Counted from the stretch's first letter, positions 54,242 to 63,588 are shown. The stretch: DNA of 64,000 bases from Enterococcus florum (GCF_004309355.1 NZ_BJCC01000005.1:41853-105852), one strand, 5' to 3'. Notes: generated by a model from the letters alone, not told the origin. Translations and numbers: made by a program.

Positions 54242-54964
54242 ATGAGTAAAACATATTTCAAATTAGTAGGATTAGCAATCGGATTAACGATGATTATCAG
54301 CCTGTTTTCAGTAACAAGCGTGATTTTAGAAATGGATACAAATGGTGTGATCTTGTCACAAATAGCGGCGTTCGCATTATCCGCCATCTGTTTACTTCTC
54401 TATATGGAGAAACAGGATTCTAGTCTGAAACAATTTGGTTTTAGAAAAGGAGCAGTGAACAACTACTTATTCGGCTTCATCCTAATGATTGTTGTCATTC
54501 AACCTGCAATCTTAGGTTTCGATCTTTCCCTGCCGTTTGCAACGATTTTCTTGATTATTCTTCAAATGATTTTAGTGGGGTTTGTGGAAGAGTCATTTTT
54601 TCGCGGAATCTTTTTCTATTTTTTGAAGGGTAAACATCCAAAGATTTATTTGCTGTTTTCCAGCACAGTTTTCGGATTTTTGCATATGGTTAGTGGGTTA
54701 AATCCTAACACAGCACCTATACTGGTAGCCTTGCAGGTCATTAATGCTTTATTATTAGGCGGTGTATTTTCACTGATGTATTATTCCACTGGCTCGCTTT
54801 ATTTAGTCATTGGTTTTCATGCGGTATTCAACATCTTGGCATCGTTGTCTAAGGCAGGATCTTTAAACCAAAACATCTGGGCTGTTTCTCTTTTATCTGT
54901 TTGCTATGTGGTATTTTTGATTATTTATCCTAAGTATCAGTTGCTAGGAAAAACTGCTAGTTAG
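54242..54964 (+). CDS. CPBP family intramembrane metalloprotease (Abi/CAAX type)
   Basis: 240 residues with about seven hydrophobic helices. All three CPBP motifs are present: Glu116-Glu117 with Arg121 (GFVEESFFRGIFF), His148 (FGFLHMVSG) and His193/Asn197 (GFHAVFNIL). In lactic acid bacteria these proteins often go with bacteriocin immunity or peptide processing. Divergent from an Rgg regulator, suggesting pheromone-controlled expression. GGAGG precedes the ATG. Confidence 0.88.
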   Translation: MSKTYFKLVGLAIGLTMIISLFSVTSVILEMDTNGVILSQIAAFALSAICLLLYMEKQDSSLKQFGFRKGAVNNYLFGFILMIVVIQPAILGFDLSLPFATIFLIILQMILVGFVEESFFRGIFFYFLKGKHPKIYLLFSSTVFGFLHMVSGLNPNTAPILVALQVINALLLGGVFSLMYYSTGSLYLVIGFHAVFNILASLSKAGSLNQNIWAVSLLSVCYVVFLIIYPKYQLLGKTAS

Positions 54965-54975
54965 ACTGAGGCATT

Positions 54976-55022
54976 GAAAAAGGCCGAGAAGTTGACCCCA
55001 TTAGATCAACTTTTCCGGCCTT
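54976..55022 (-). terminator. Terminator of the rhamnulose-type PTS operon
   Basis: AAGGCCG/CGGCCTT with an inner AAGTTGA/TCAACTT stem; the minus strand continues into TTTTTC. It lies about 20 bases after the FucO-type gene and can also stop the convergent CPBP transcript. Confidence 0.85.
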
Positions 55023-55042
55023 GTATTCGTTGTTTTTTATCT

Positions 55043-56200
55043 TTACTTCATCATTGCCTGGTACAACTCAATGATTTCATCTAAGGTGGCATCTCGAGGA
55101 TTGCCTGGAGAACAAACATCTCGATACGCATCTTCAGCAATCTTAGGAATATCCTCTTCTTTTACACCCAATTCTTTTAAGCTTTGAGGAATACCCACGT
55201 CAATTCCTAATTGCTTAACAGCCTGCACTGCAGCATCTCTAACATCTCTAAGAGACATTTCTTTAGCTCCATTAACATTCATTTGTACTGCTATATCTCG
55301 ATATTTTTCACCAGTATATTCTTTGTTAAATTCCATAATTGATGGTAGTAAAGTTGCACAGGCCACTCCATGTGGTGCATTATACCAAGCACTTAGTGGA
55401 TGAGCCATACCATGAACCAAGCCTAAGCCTACATTAGAGAATCCCATTCCTGCAATATACTGTCCTAAAGCCATCTCCTCACGAGCAGACTGTTCTCCGG
55501 CAACTGAAGCTCTTAATGATCGGCTGATAATTTCAATTGCTTTGATATGAACCATGTCCGTCATTTCCCAAGCTCCTTTAGTGATGTACCCCTCAATGGC
55601 ATGGGTCAAAGCGTCCATTCCAGTTGAAGCACATAATCCTTTAGGCATGCCCATCATCATGTCACTGTCTACGAAGGCAACAACGGGAATATCATGGGGA
55701 TCCACGCATACAAATTTACGAGAATTATTTTCATCCGTAATTACATAATTGATCGTCACTTCTGCGGCAGTCCCTGAAGTTGTCGGAACTGCTAAAATTG
55801 GCAAAGCAGGCTGTTTAGTTTCAGCTGTTCCTTCTAAACTTAACACATCTTCAAACTCTGGATTTTCCACAATGATTCCGATGGCTTTTGCAGTATCAAT
55901 TGGCGAGCCGCCGCCAATAGCAATAATGTAATCCGCGTTCGCCTTTTTACATGCAGCTACTCCATTTTGCACATCTCGTATTGTTGGATTAGGAACAATC
56001 CCATCATAGACTTCATAGGCCAACTCAGCCTCATTAAGCAGGTTGATAACACGAGTAGCTACTTCAAATTTAATTAAGTCTTTATCCGTCACTACTAGAG
56101 CTTTTTTAAAGCCTCTTTTTTTTGCCTCGGCAGGAATTTCATTGATCGCACCTTTCCCAAAATAAGAGGTTTCATTTAGAATCATTCGATTGATTGTCAT
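55043..56200 (-). CDS. fucO: Iron-dependent alcohol dehydrogenase, lactaldehyde reductase type
   Basis: About 385 residues of group III Fe-ADH. NAD site GGGSPIDTAKAIGI, TSGTAAEVTINYVI, and metal ligands in STGMDALTHAIEGY and GLVHGMAHPLSAWYNAPHG. ATG 56200 has AAGGAGAAA upstream; the longer frame has no site. Closest style is FucO, which reduces L-lactaldehyde to 1,2-propanediol. That fits the aldolase of this operon, whose product from a 6-deoxyketose would be lactaldehyde. Last gene of the operon. Confidence 0.88.
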   Translation of the reverse strand: MTINRMILNETSYFGKGAINEIPAEAKKRGFKKALVVTDKDLIKFEVATRVINLLNEAELAYEVYDGIVPNPTIRDVQNGVAACKKANADYIIAIGGGSPIDTAKAIGIIVENPEFEDVLSLEGTAETKQPALPILAVPTTSGTAAEVTINYVITDENNSRKFVCVDPHDIPVVAFVDSDMMMGMPKGLCASTGMDALTHAIEGYITKGAWEMTDMVHIKAIEIISRSLRASVAGEQSAREEMALGQYIAGMGFSNVGLGLVHGMAHPLSAWYNAPHGVACATLLPSIMEFNKEYTGEKYRDIAVQMNVNGAKEMSLRDVRDAAVQAVKQLGIDVGIPQSLKELGVKEEDIPKIAEDAYRDVCSPGNPRDATLDEIIELYQAMMK

Positions 56201-56260
56201 ATCATTTCTCCTTAATTTTTTTGGAACAGAATTCACATTCAGTTTTCCCGACTTATTCTC

Positions 56261-56824
56261 TCAATAATTAGTACAATATTCTTTTAGCAGCTCATCGGCT
56301 TCTTTCTTTCTTTTGAAGAAAACTTTTTCAGCTTGGATATTCGTTTCTATCCGCACACAGTATCGATGGTCTACACTGCTAACAGTCATTTTCTGGATAC
56401 TTTTCACTGGAATCAATTTGAATTGACCATCTATTAAATCAAATAAAAGAAAATTTTCTGTGCCAACGACTTGTCCTCTGTTGGCGACAAATCTACGGTT
56501 ATTTTTGATTTCCGTAATTAGTTTTTTATCTAGCTTTTCGATATCACTAAACTTATCAATATCAAAGTATTGCTTGATCGTATCTACAAGAACATTGTCT
56601 TTTGATGATTTCTTCTTTCTTCTTAAAAATAAAAATCCTAGAAAAACAGCTAGGTAAAGAACTGCTAACAACTGAATATCAGATACTTTGAAGTTTTTTT
56701 CTAGAAATAATCCATTAATCAGATACATCAGCAAAATCATTGAAGCACCCTTCAAAAAAAATTGTAGCTGGTTCAATGTTTTATCCAACGTAACTTTACG
56801 CAATAAAATTCCTTGGCCTCCCAT
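56261..56824 (-). CDS. Unknown membrane protein inside the PTS operon
   Basis: About 187 residues. Two hydrophobic helices near residues 25-65 (GASMILLMYLINGLFLE, IQLLAVLYLAVFLGFLFL), then a basic RRKKKSSK stop and a soluble C-terminal part (RRFVANRGQVVGTENFLLFD, LIPVKSIQKMTVSSVD) like a PH/YcxB-type domain. ATG 56824 has GGGAGG upstream and follows the regulator stop by one base. I do not recognise a function; its tight coupling to the regulator suggests a role in sensing or transport. Confidence 0.7.
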   Translation of the reverse strand: MGGQGILLRKVTLDKTLNQLQFFLKGASMILLMYLINGLFLEKNFKVSDIQLLAVLYLAVFLGFLFLRRKKKSSKDNVLVDTIKQYFDIDKFSDIEKLDKKLITEIKNNRRFVANRGQVVGTENFLLFDLIDGQFKLIPVKSIQKMTVSSVDHRYCVRIETNIQAEKVFFKRKKEADELLKEYCTNY

Positions 56825-56825
56825 T

Positions 56826-58892
56826 TTAATTCCTCCCACACTTAACCTCGAAAAATTCATGAATTTCCTTTTCATAGCGTAGATTTTTCATAACAGAAAT
56901 AAATCCGTGCTCTTTCGTAAGTTCGTATAATCGTGTTACAGCCTTGATATGACTTTTTTTGTCCTTTGGAGCAATGACGATGATCAGACTGATGAAAATT
57001 CCTTCCGCAAATTTAACGGGTTCGTCTAACTTCAATAGAGACATTCCAATTTTATAGACGCCATCTTCGGGACCTGCATGGGGAATTGCCACATCAGGAG
57101 CAATGACTGAATACGGATATTCCGGATCATGATGTTCTATCACTTTTTTAATATAATCAGGAGAAACATAACCTTCTTTTATCAATGGTCTTCCTGCAAT
57201 TCGGATCGCTTCTTCTACCGACTTCACCTTTCGATAGATCTGAATATGAGAGATTGGCAATAAATCAACCAGTGAAGGATCTCTTTTTTGATAAGCTTTC
57301 ACCTCTAAATTCATTTCAGAAGAAAGAACGCAATTTTGCAGCTCTTTAATCAGCTGTTCTTCGTCTACTACATTCGTATTTTTCTTGACGATGCTAATGA
57401 CATTTTTGATTAGTTCTTTGTTCTCTGAACCAATTCTGGATCGATCAAAGTTCACTCTTCGACGGACTTCATTCTTTATTTGAAGTTTATCCTCATCTGT
57501 GAGTAAATGATTAACGATAAATAATTCTTTCGTTGTATTTACTGGAACGGTAGAAAATACAATATCAATCGAATCTACATCCTCTTGATAAAATTCTTTT
57601 AATGACATATTTTGAATGAACTCGATATCTTCAAAGAGCAGCTTCAACTCGCCCAATAACAATTTTGAAACCGATACCCCGTGCTGGCAAATAACAACTG
57701 CACGTTTTCTTTTATTCCTACTATCTAATTCTTCATTAATAAAACTAAGAAGAATAATGGATATGTAGATTAACTCGCCTTCAGGAAAAGAAATATCCAA
57801 ATAGGCTTCAATCATTCCAATAGATTGCTTAACCAAAGGATGAATAAATTCATAGTTTTCGATACTGTCTAAAGACAGCATTTCATTGTCTGGCAATCCA
57901 AACTTGATACGATAATAAGCTGGAATAAGATGCTGATACAACGCTTCTTCTAAATGAGCTTTGTTTTTAATATCCGTGATACCTAAGATTTCAAAGTTGC
58001 TGATAAAAGCCCTTATTTTTTCTAACAGCTCTAGGTCTTTATAGGAAGAACGAATTTTGATTAAGCTCGTGCTTAGTAACTGAATAGAGATAAAATGGAC
58101 TTCAATCCAAGAATTTTTTTCTCTAAAAAAGGGCTTTAAGGCAGTATAAACTTTAGAATAGAAATCCTTTTCTACCATTTGAACATAGCTGCCAAATTCA
58201 CCTTCTTTGATCATATTTTCCTGTTGAGATCGTGTAGAGCACATGTAGCTAATTAAATAGAGATCCTGCAGTTTTAATTCTGTGAATTCTAAGCCCAATT
58301 CGTGCTCTAAGTGATGGATTCTTTCTTTAATCTCTTCTAATACAGATGTTTTAACGCCAATAACTGTTAAATAATTTTCTAAACTATCTTTGGTTTTTTC
58401 GATTTCTCTAATCATCTTGATCCCTAGGCGACGAATCTCTACTTCATTTCCTTTTAGAAAGAAACCTTTTTTTCTTGAGAAATCTAGCTCGATTCCCAAT
58501 GGGGTCAGATACTCTGCCTGCAGCCTTTTCTTATCTTTAAGGATTGTATTTTTACTAACGAACATCTTTTCAGCTAAGGTCTGTAACGTTTCTTCTTGGT
58601 TTAATAAGATAATCATGTAAAGGAGGCTGCTTCTTTCTTTATCAGAAAAATGGATTGTTGGGGATACTTTAGCCACGTAGCTTTTGATCTTTTTTACGTC
58701 TCCAGTGAGTGTGAAAAAGATTCCTTCTTTTTTTATCTTTCCTAAAGAACTCATTTCAAGGTCCCCATTGATTTTCCTTATCCGGTAATCAATTTTTCCT
58801 TTTGACAAGTTAAATTTTGTTTCTAAAGAAGTTGAAGAGATGCTATTACTTAAAAGAATCGTCTTCAGCAACTGTATCTCCAACATATCCAT
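56826..58892 (-). CDS. PRD-containing PTS regulator with EIIB- and EIIA-like domains (MtlR/LicR type)
   Basis: 688 residues. N-terminal HTH parts (LQTLAEKMFVSKNTILKDKK), PRD-like helical regions (about 180-390), a Gat-type EIIB-like domain with Cys in AVVICQHGVSVSKLLLGEL, and a C-terminal EIIA domain with phospho-His in DVAIPHAGPEDGVYKIG. Such proteins activate PTS operons and are switched by phosphorylation from HPr and the cognate EII. It sits within the operon it presumably controls. AAGGAGG precedes the ATG. Confidence 0.88.
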   Translation of the reverse strand: MDMLEIQLLKTILLSNSISSTSLETKFNLSKGKIDYRIRKINGDLEMSSLGKIKKEGIFFTLTGDVKKIKSYVAKVSPTIHFSDKERSSLLYMIILLNQEETLQTLAEKMFVSKNTILKDKKRLQAEYLTPLGIELDFSRKKGFFLKGNEVEIRRLGIKMIREIEKTKDSLENYLTVIGVKTSVLEEIKERIHHLEHELGLEFTELKLQDLYLISYMCSTRSQQENMIKEGEFGSYVQMVEKDFYSKVYTALKPFFREKNSWIEVHFISIQLLSTSLIKIRSSYKDLELLEKIRAFISNFEILGITDIKNKAHLEEALYQHLIPAYYRIKFGLPDNEMLSLDSIENYEFIHPLVKQSIGMIEAYLDISFPEGELIYISIILLSFINEELDSRNKRKRAVVICQHGVSVSKLLLGELKLLFEDIEFIQNMSLKEFYQEDVDSIDIVFSTVPVNTTKELFIVNHLLTDEDKLQIKNEVRRRVNFDRSRIGSENKELIKNVISIVKKNTNVVDEEQLIKELQNCVLSSEMNLEVKAYQKRDPSLVDLLPISHIQIYRKVKSVEEAIRIAGRPLIKEGYVSPDYIKKVIEHHDPEYPYSVIAPDVAIPHAGPEDGVYKIGMSLLKLDEPVKFAEGIFISLIIVIAPKDKKSHIKAVTRLYELTKEHGFISVMKNLRYEKEIHEFFEVKCGRN

Positions 58893-58917
58893 GATTACTT
58901 CCTCCTTGGACCATTGC

Positions 58918-59964
58918 TTATAAACGGATCAACATATCGCTTGTTCCACGCTTAAAATAATCATTTAAAACCTCCCTCAATAAGTAAGGGGAGCGTGGAA
59001 TTGCATCAATGGTATCTCCTGCAATATGTGATGTGATGATTAAGTTATCTAACTTCAATAAAGGATCCTCTGCTTGAATCGGTTCTTCCCAAACAACATC
59101 TGTTGCTGCACCTGCTATTTGGTGAGCTTCTAACACTTCAATGAAATCAGCCTTGTTAACAATATCTGGTCGTGCAGTGTTGATTAAATATGCAGAGGGT
59201 TTCATCTTCATAAGCAATTCTTTATTGATCATATTTGTAGTTTCCGGTGTAACTCTCACATGAAGCGAAAGAATATCGGCTTGTTCAAAAAGTTCATCCA
59301 ATTCCATAAATTCAATGGCTAAGTTTTCAGCCTTAATTTTCTCTCGATCAACAAATGGATCATAAGCCATAACTTTGACCCCTAAATTGTTCAATCGTCT
59401 GACTACTAATTTCCCAATATAACCCAGTCCAACTAATCCTACAGTTAAATTAGCTAGTGTTGTTTTATAGGGATCGTTTGGGAACTGTTTTGGCCACTTT
59501 CCTTGCATAACTTGCTGGTGAGAAAAAGCAATGTTTCGTGTTAATGCATAGATCAGCCCTATCGTGAAATCAGCAACCGGCTCTGCATTTCGAATGACAT
59601 GAATTAGAGGAATCTTTCTCTTTTTCACCTCTTCTAAAGCTATATGCTCTAATCCACCTCGGCAAGTCCCGATTACTTTCAAGTTAGGTGCAGCTTCTAA
59701 CATCGCTTTTGATATTGGAGCAATATGAACTAAAAGATAATCTGCATCCGCTAAGTCCGCTAAAATCCCCTCAGGTATAGCAACATTTTCTGGTCCATTT
59801 TGTTCAATTAATTTAATTTTTTCTTGGAACTGTTCTTTATTCAGTTCACTGTACCATTTATATTTTTTTACCTCAATTGGTTTTTCAATAGCTAATTCAA
59901 GCGCTGCTTTTTCCAATACATCGGCTGATACTAATCCGTCCCCTACTACGATAACTTTTGACAT
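58918..59964 (-). CDS. D-isomer-type 2-hydroxyacid dehydrogenase
   Basis: 348 residues. NAD-binding VGLVGLGYIGKLVVRRL, catalytic Arg in LINTARPDIVNKADF, Glu in VVWEEPIQAED and His in IITSHIAGDTIDA: the full triad. It resembles the phosphoglycerate/erythronate dehydrogenase group more than lactate dehydrogenases. In this operon it may oxidise or reduce an acid made from the imported sugar or from lactaldehyde; the substrate is not known. Confidence 0.87.
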   Translation of the reverse strand: MSKVIVVGDGLVSADVLEKAALELAIEKPIEVKKYKWYSELNKEQFQEKIKLIEQNGPENVAIPEGILADLADADYLLVHIAPISKAMLEAAPNLKVIGTCRGGLEHIALEEVKKRKIPLIHVIRNAEPVADFTIGLIYALTRNIAFSHQQVMQGKWPKQFPNDPYKTTLANLTVGLVGLGYIGKLVVRRLNNLGVKVMAYDPFVDREKIKAENLAIEFMELDELFEQADILSLHVRVTPETTNMINKELLMKMKPSAYLINTARPDIVNKADFIEVLEAHQIAGAATDVVWEEPIQAEDPLLKLDNLIITSHIAGDTIDAIPRSPYLLREVLNDYFKRGTSDMLIRL

Positions 59965-59966
59965 AG

Positions 59967-61391
59967 CTATGCAGCAGCCCCTTCCTCATTAATCAACCCA
60001 GCTTCTTCCTCCAATTTTGCCATTTTCTCTAAATAAGCATGAATTGATTCTTTTTTCATTCGTACAACAACGTATAAGATGATGTAGACAACAACAGATA
60101 ATCCGATCCATAACGGGTTTTGGGTCATAAATATCAGGAATAATATTCCCATAATATGATTGGTCATTACCGCAAAACTACAGATCATCATTGCTCCCTC
60201 AGGCAAATTCACACCTACTTCTGTTGCAACTGCTGTAAAGATCGGGGCAACTGCTGTAATTATATATAATCCGCCTGCACACCAAAGTGCACCGCTAATC
60301 AATGACTTAAAGATATTTCCATTAGAGATACAGATAATTAATTCTATCATGTAAGGGATTGCAATTAAGTCCACCATTGGCAGTGTTTGATTCCCTGGTA
60401 AGAAAATGGCCATAAGCAATACAATTGGGATAAGCAGCATACCGGTTAATATTGTTGCTGTTTCTCCGTAACCCGCAGCGTCATTAATAGCTAAATACCA
60501 AACACGATCTTTTCCACCAGATTTTGCTGTCCGTTTGGAAGCATCTGTGATTGTTGTAAACGCAGAAGCAAAAATTCCAGCGATTTTCGGAAAGATCGCC
60601 ATGATAGCAGAAGTTGCAATTCCGATAATCATGATGTCTCCCCAGCCGGTTAATGTATCCAGACGCATGAAGTTCCCTGCTAAGCCTAAAGCCAGACCCA
60701 AAATGAAACCTAAAGAAGTTGGTTCTCCCAGAAAACCTAATTTGTCTTGCAGCGTTTCAGGATTCCAGCGAACTTTATTCGCTCCCAATTTGGTCAAAAT
60801 AAAGTCCATAACCATTGCTAAAGGAACGGAACAAATATGATGAGGTGCAGTCATCGTACAGCGAGGATACCCATAATAAGTTGACCATCTTTTTGCAACA
60901 ATTTCGGAAAATACTAAACAATAAAGATTAGATAGGACCATTAAGCCAATTGACAGCCATAAATTCTTTGTTGAAATAAAGAGCATAGACCCCCACAACA
61001 TGAAGGAGTAATTGTTCCATAGATCAGACGGCATAAAAATGTCTGTAAATTTAACAACGAATAGAACTGCCTGCAAGACCAGGCCTAGAGCTAAAAAGAT
61101 CATCCCTACTTGCGTCGAGTAAGCAACCACACTTGTTGCCTGCCAACCTGTGTCCAGTATGCGTAAATTTACTCCTGTTTCTTCTACCATCCGATTGATA
61201 GCCGGTGTAACAATTGGTGTATACGCACCAATGATCATATTAAAACCGGTAAGACCAATCCCTGCGTTCAAAGCAGCATTAAATGCTTTTTTTGGTTTTA
61301 CCTTCATAATTAAAGCAATAAAGAAAATGATAACTGGCACAACAATCGCTGCACCAAAAGCATCCATTATATTAGACAAAACATCTAACAT
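59967..61391 (-). CDS. PTS galactitol-family EIIC permease
   Basis: 474 residues, roughly a dozen hydrophobic segments. GAAIVVPVIIFFIALIMKVK, then PKKAFNAALNAGIGLTGFNM opens it as in GatC, and RCTMTAPHHICSVPLAM and DAAGYGETATILTGMLLIPI are GatC-type signatures. It moves and phosphorylates its substrate with the separate EIIA and EIIB of the operon. Confidence 0.92.
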   Translation of the reverse strand: MLDVLSNIMDAFGAAIVVPVIIFFIALIMKVKPKKAFNAALNAGIGLTGFNMIIGAYTPIVTPAINRMVEETGVNLRILDTGWQATSVVAYSTQVGMIFLALGLVLQAVLFVVKFTDIFMPSDLWNNYSFMLWGSMLFISTKNLWLSIGLMVLSNLYCLVFSEIVAKRWSTYYGYPRCTMTAPHHICSVPLAMVMDFILTKLGANKVRWNPETLQDKLGFLGEPTSLGFILGLALGLAGNFMRLDTLTGWGDIMIIGIATSAIMAIFPKIAGIFASAFTTITDASKRTAKSGGKDRVWYLAINDAAGYGETATILTGMLLIPIVLLMAIFLPGNQTLPMVDLIAIPYMIELIICISNGNIFKSLISGALWCAGGLYIITAVAPIFTAVATEVGVNLPEGAMMICSFAVMTNHIMGILFLIFMTQNPLWIGLSVVVYIILYVVVRMKKESIHAYLEKMAKLEEEAGLINEEGAAA

Positions 61392-61418
61392 TGCACTTCC
61401 CCCTTTCCGCGTTCCATC

Positions 61419-61721
61419 CTAATCAACCAATTTTTCTGCTGTTTCTTTTAGTTCCTCGAAGAATTCATCTTCCCCCATGCCAGATAATAATCCTACTGCA
61501 TTGATTGTAGGAATATCATATTTCCCTTTTAAGGGGCTTGTATGAACAATGAGATCCCAGTTTCCTGAAGCCATTTCTCCATCAACTCCACCAGGATTCA
61601 CTTCAACTGTCTTTGCCTTAATCCCCATATCATCCAAAAAATCTTTTACTTTGCCTGCTACCATCGAACTTGTTACAGTTCCTGAGCCACATACTGAAAT
61701 CACATTTAATCTTTTCGCCAT
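61419..61721 (-). CDS. PTS galactitol-family EIIB
   Basis: 100 residues. P-loop with phospho-Cys at RLNVISVCGSGTVTSSMVAG; Gat/Lac-type EIIB fold. ATG 61721 has TAGGAGG upstream. Carries phosphate from EIIA to the sugar in EIIC. Confidence 0.92.
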   Translation of the reverse strand: MAKRLNVISVCGSGTVTSSMVAGKVKDFLDDMGIKAKTVEVNPGGVDGEMASGNWDLIVHTSPLKGKYDIPTINAVGLLSGMGEDEFFEELKETAEKLVD

Positions 61722-61732
61722 TCTAGTTCCTC

Positions 61733-62569
61733 CTAATTTTTTCGATCTTCTAAAATTCCCGCTTTCGGGGTTACACCAAATTGATCTGAAAGTGCCCACA
61801 ACTGTTCACTGGAAATCTTTTGCTTAAAGCCTCCTGGAACGGACACTACACGCATATAAATGTCAGCTGCCTTTTCAACTGTTTCTACTAAACCAAAAGC
61901 ATCGTCCATTGATTGTCCTGCCCCCATAATGCCATGATGCGGCCAGATAACTACGCGAGAATCGCGCATTTTCTCAGCGGATGCCAATCCTAGTTCAACA
62001 GTTCCTGCTACCATCCAAGGTAATACCGATACACCATCAGGGAAAACAACTAAACATTCAGTGATCATTTCCCATAACGATCGAGTAAATTTCTTTTCAT
62101 CCAATTCGTGAACAAAAGTCATCGCTGAAATAGCAATCGAATGACAATGTAAAATTACGCGATGATCTGGATCCTGTGCCAGACGTACAGCATGACATTT
62201 TAGATGGGAAGCCAACTCACTAGTTGGTACGCCGCCATCTTCTAATCCCCACAAAACATGGTATTTTTTCCCATCATCAGAAATTTTTACAATAGCCAAA
62301 TTCTTTGCAGGATTCTTACAAATATTTTTGAAATAGCTTCCTGAAGCAGATACTAAGAAAATTTTTCCTGCCAGCTCCTTTACTTCGAAGTCTAAGTCTG
62401 CTTCATTAATACTTCTTCCCAAATCTAAATACAGGCGGACTTCCTCTGTATCTAGCATATAACTGATATTACCACCGTTACGTTCATCCCAGCCATTGCG
62501 CCATAAATTTTTTGTCACTTCACACATTTCATTAATAAAAGGTGATTCATAAATATCATGGATAATCAT
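61733..62569 (-). CDS. rhaD: Rhamnulose-1-phosphate aldolase-like class II aldolase
   Basis: 278 residues. Zn ligands His141 and His143 (VILHCHSIAIS) and His212 (VIWPHHGIMGAG) fall at the same numbers as in E. coli RhaD, with Glu118 (TSELASH) near the catalytic Glu117; WDERNGGNISYML and VSASGSYFKNI complete the active site. It splits a ketose 1-phosphate into dihydroxyacetone phosphate and an aldehyde, L-lactaldehyde if the sugar is L-rhamnulose. No isomerase or kinase gene accompanies it, so its substrate is probably made by the PTS. Confidence 0.9.
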   Translation of the reverse strand: MIIHDIYESPFINEMCEVTKNLWRNGWDERNGGNISYMLDTEEVRLYLDLGRSINEADLDFEVKELAGKIFLVSASGSYFKNICKNPAKNLAIVKISDDGKKYHVLWGLEDGGVPTSELASHLKCHAVRLAQDPDHRVILHCHSIAISAMTFVHELDEKKFTRSLWEMITECLVVFPDGVSVLPWMVAGTVELGLASAEKMRDSRVVIWPHHGIMGAGQSMDDAFGLVETVEKAADIYMRVVSVPGGFKQKISSEQLWALSDQFGVTPKAGILEDRKN

Positions 62570-62584
62570 TATTTGTCCTTCTTT

Positions 62585-63052
62585 CTATTCAAAAAAGTTT
62601 GTCACTATTTCCAATATTTTTTCTTTGTTTATCTCGCTTTCTAGAGCATCCATTACTTCAATGTTCGAAAACATCGCCATCAAGGTTTGCAAAAGCTGTA
62701 ACTGATCTTCCCCTTTGTTAAACCCTAAAAAGAATGCATATTTAGCTTGGATATATTCCTCAGTAGTTCCCATTTGACCAAAAGAAACTTCTTGTTGCAG
62801 TTTAACAATGTAAATAAAAGGTTCCTTAATATGTGTTGGGTCTGTATGAGGAATCGCCACTGCAAAGGTTGGTGTTTCCAATCCAGTTGGATACTCCTTT
62901 TCACGTTCTTTAATCGCATTTGGGTAACTATCCTGAATGAAGTTCAACTGACTTAATTTCTGCGAAACAAAATCAACTAATCCTGAAAAATCAGTATCTT
63001 TTTCGTAAATATCTACCAGATTGAGATGAAACATTTTCTTAGTAATAATCAT
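62585..63052 (-). CDS. PTS fructose/mannitol-type EIIA (Gat-like)
   Basis: 155 residues with phospho-His69 in TFAVAIPHTDPTHIKEPF. First gene of the eight-gene operon; AAAGGAGG precedes the ATG. Takes phosphate from HPr and passes it to EIIB. Confidence 0.92.
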   Translation of the reverse strand: MIITKKMFHLNLVDIYEKDTDFSGLVDFVSQKLSQLNFIQDSYPNAIKEREKEYPTGLETPTFAVAIPHTDPTHIKEPFIYIVKLQQEVSFGQMGTTEEYIQAKYAFFLGFNKGEDQLQLLQTLMAMFSNIEVMDALESEINKEKILEIVTNFFE

Positions 63053-63110
63053 TAACGAGCCTCCTTTCCTTTTGTTTATGCTGTTAGCTTACCATCAGGA
63101 AAAGAACTTA

Positions 63111-63124
63111 AGTATACGCTTTCA
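63111..63124. promoter_or_regulatory. cre site overlapping the operon's -10 region
   Basis: AGTATACGCTTTCA (minus strand TGAAAGCGTATACT) matches the CcpA cre consensus at 13 of 14 positions and contains TATACT, a good -10 about 65 bases before the EIIA ATG. The -35 position (AGATTT) is poor, as expected where an activator such as the PRD regulator is needed. Confidence 0.6.
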
Positions 63125-63319
63125 TCACAAAAAAATCTTTCGCTTCAAAAAAAAGTGTGATGTTCTCTTATTTCGTTTGTTGCTCTGACTGTAAAACATT
63201 TCCTAGCAATAAGCACAAAGAGGGAAGCTGCCTACACAGCTCCCCAAAGATAGTATCTTTTAAGAAAGTACTTAGATTTCATTACTAGAAAGACTCACTT
63301 AAGTGAGAGTTTCGTCTCT

Positions 63320-63528
63320 TTAATCGACAACTTCAATTCCCGTAACCTTCGAAAAGATCGCTGGATATACCTCTAATATAAGTCCTTTATACGTACCTTT
63401 CCAACAATAGCCTTCTACAAATCCCCTATCTCCATTTAATTGGGATTCAACTAAATACGTATAAAATTTTCTGGAAAACCTATCTTTTACGTAAGTATTT
63501 GACCTTTTGGAAATTTTAATGAGAGATA
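63320..63528 (-). pseudogene. Gene remnant, C-terminal fragment
   Basis: A minus-strand frame of about 68 codons with clear protein character (TYVKDRFSRKFYTYLVESQL, GFVEGYCWKGTYKGLILEVY, FSKVTGIEVVD) ends in TAA at 63320, but no ATG, GTG or TTG opens it and a stop lies just upstream. A perfect palindrome CTCACTTAAGTGAG follows (63295-63308) and may be its terminator. I cannot name the family. Another hairpin (GGGGAGCT/AGCTTCCC) lies near 63219-63236. Confidence 0.45.
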
Positions 63529-63588
63529 GTTTTTAGATTATTCTGACTACATTTGTACAATGTTAGTGAATGTAAATCTCTTTAAGCT

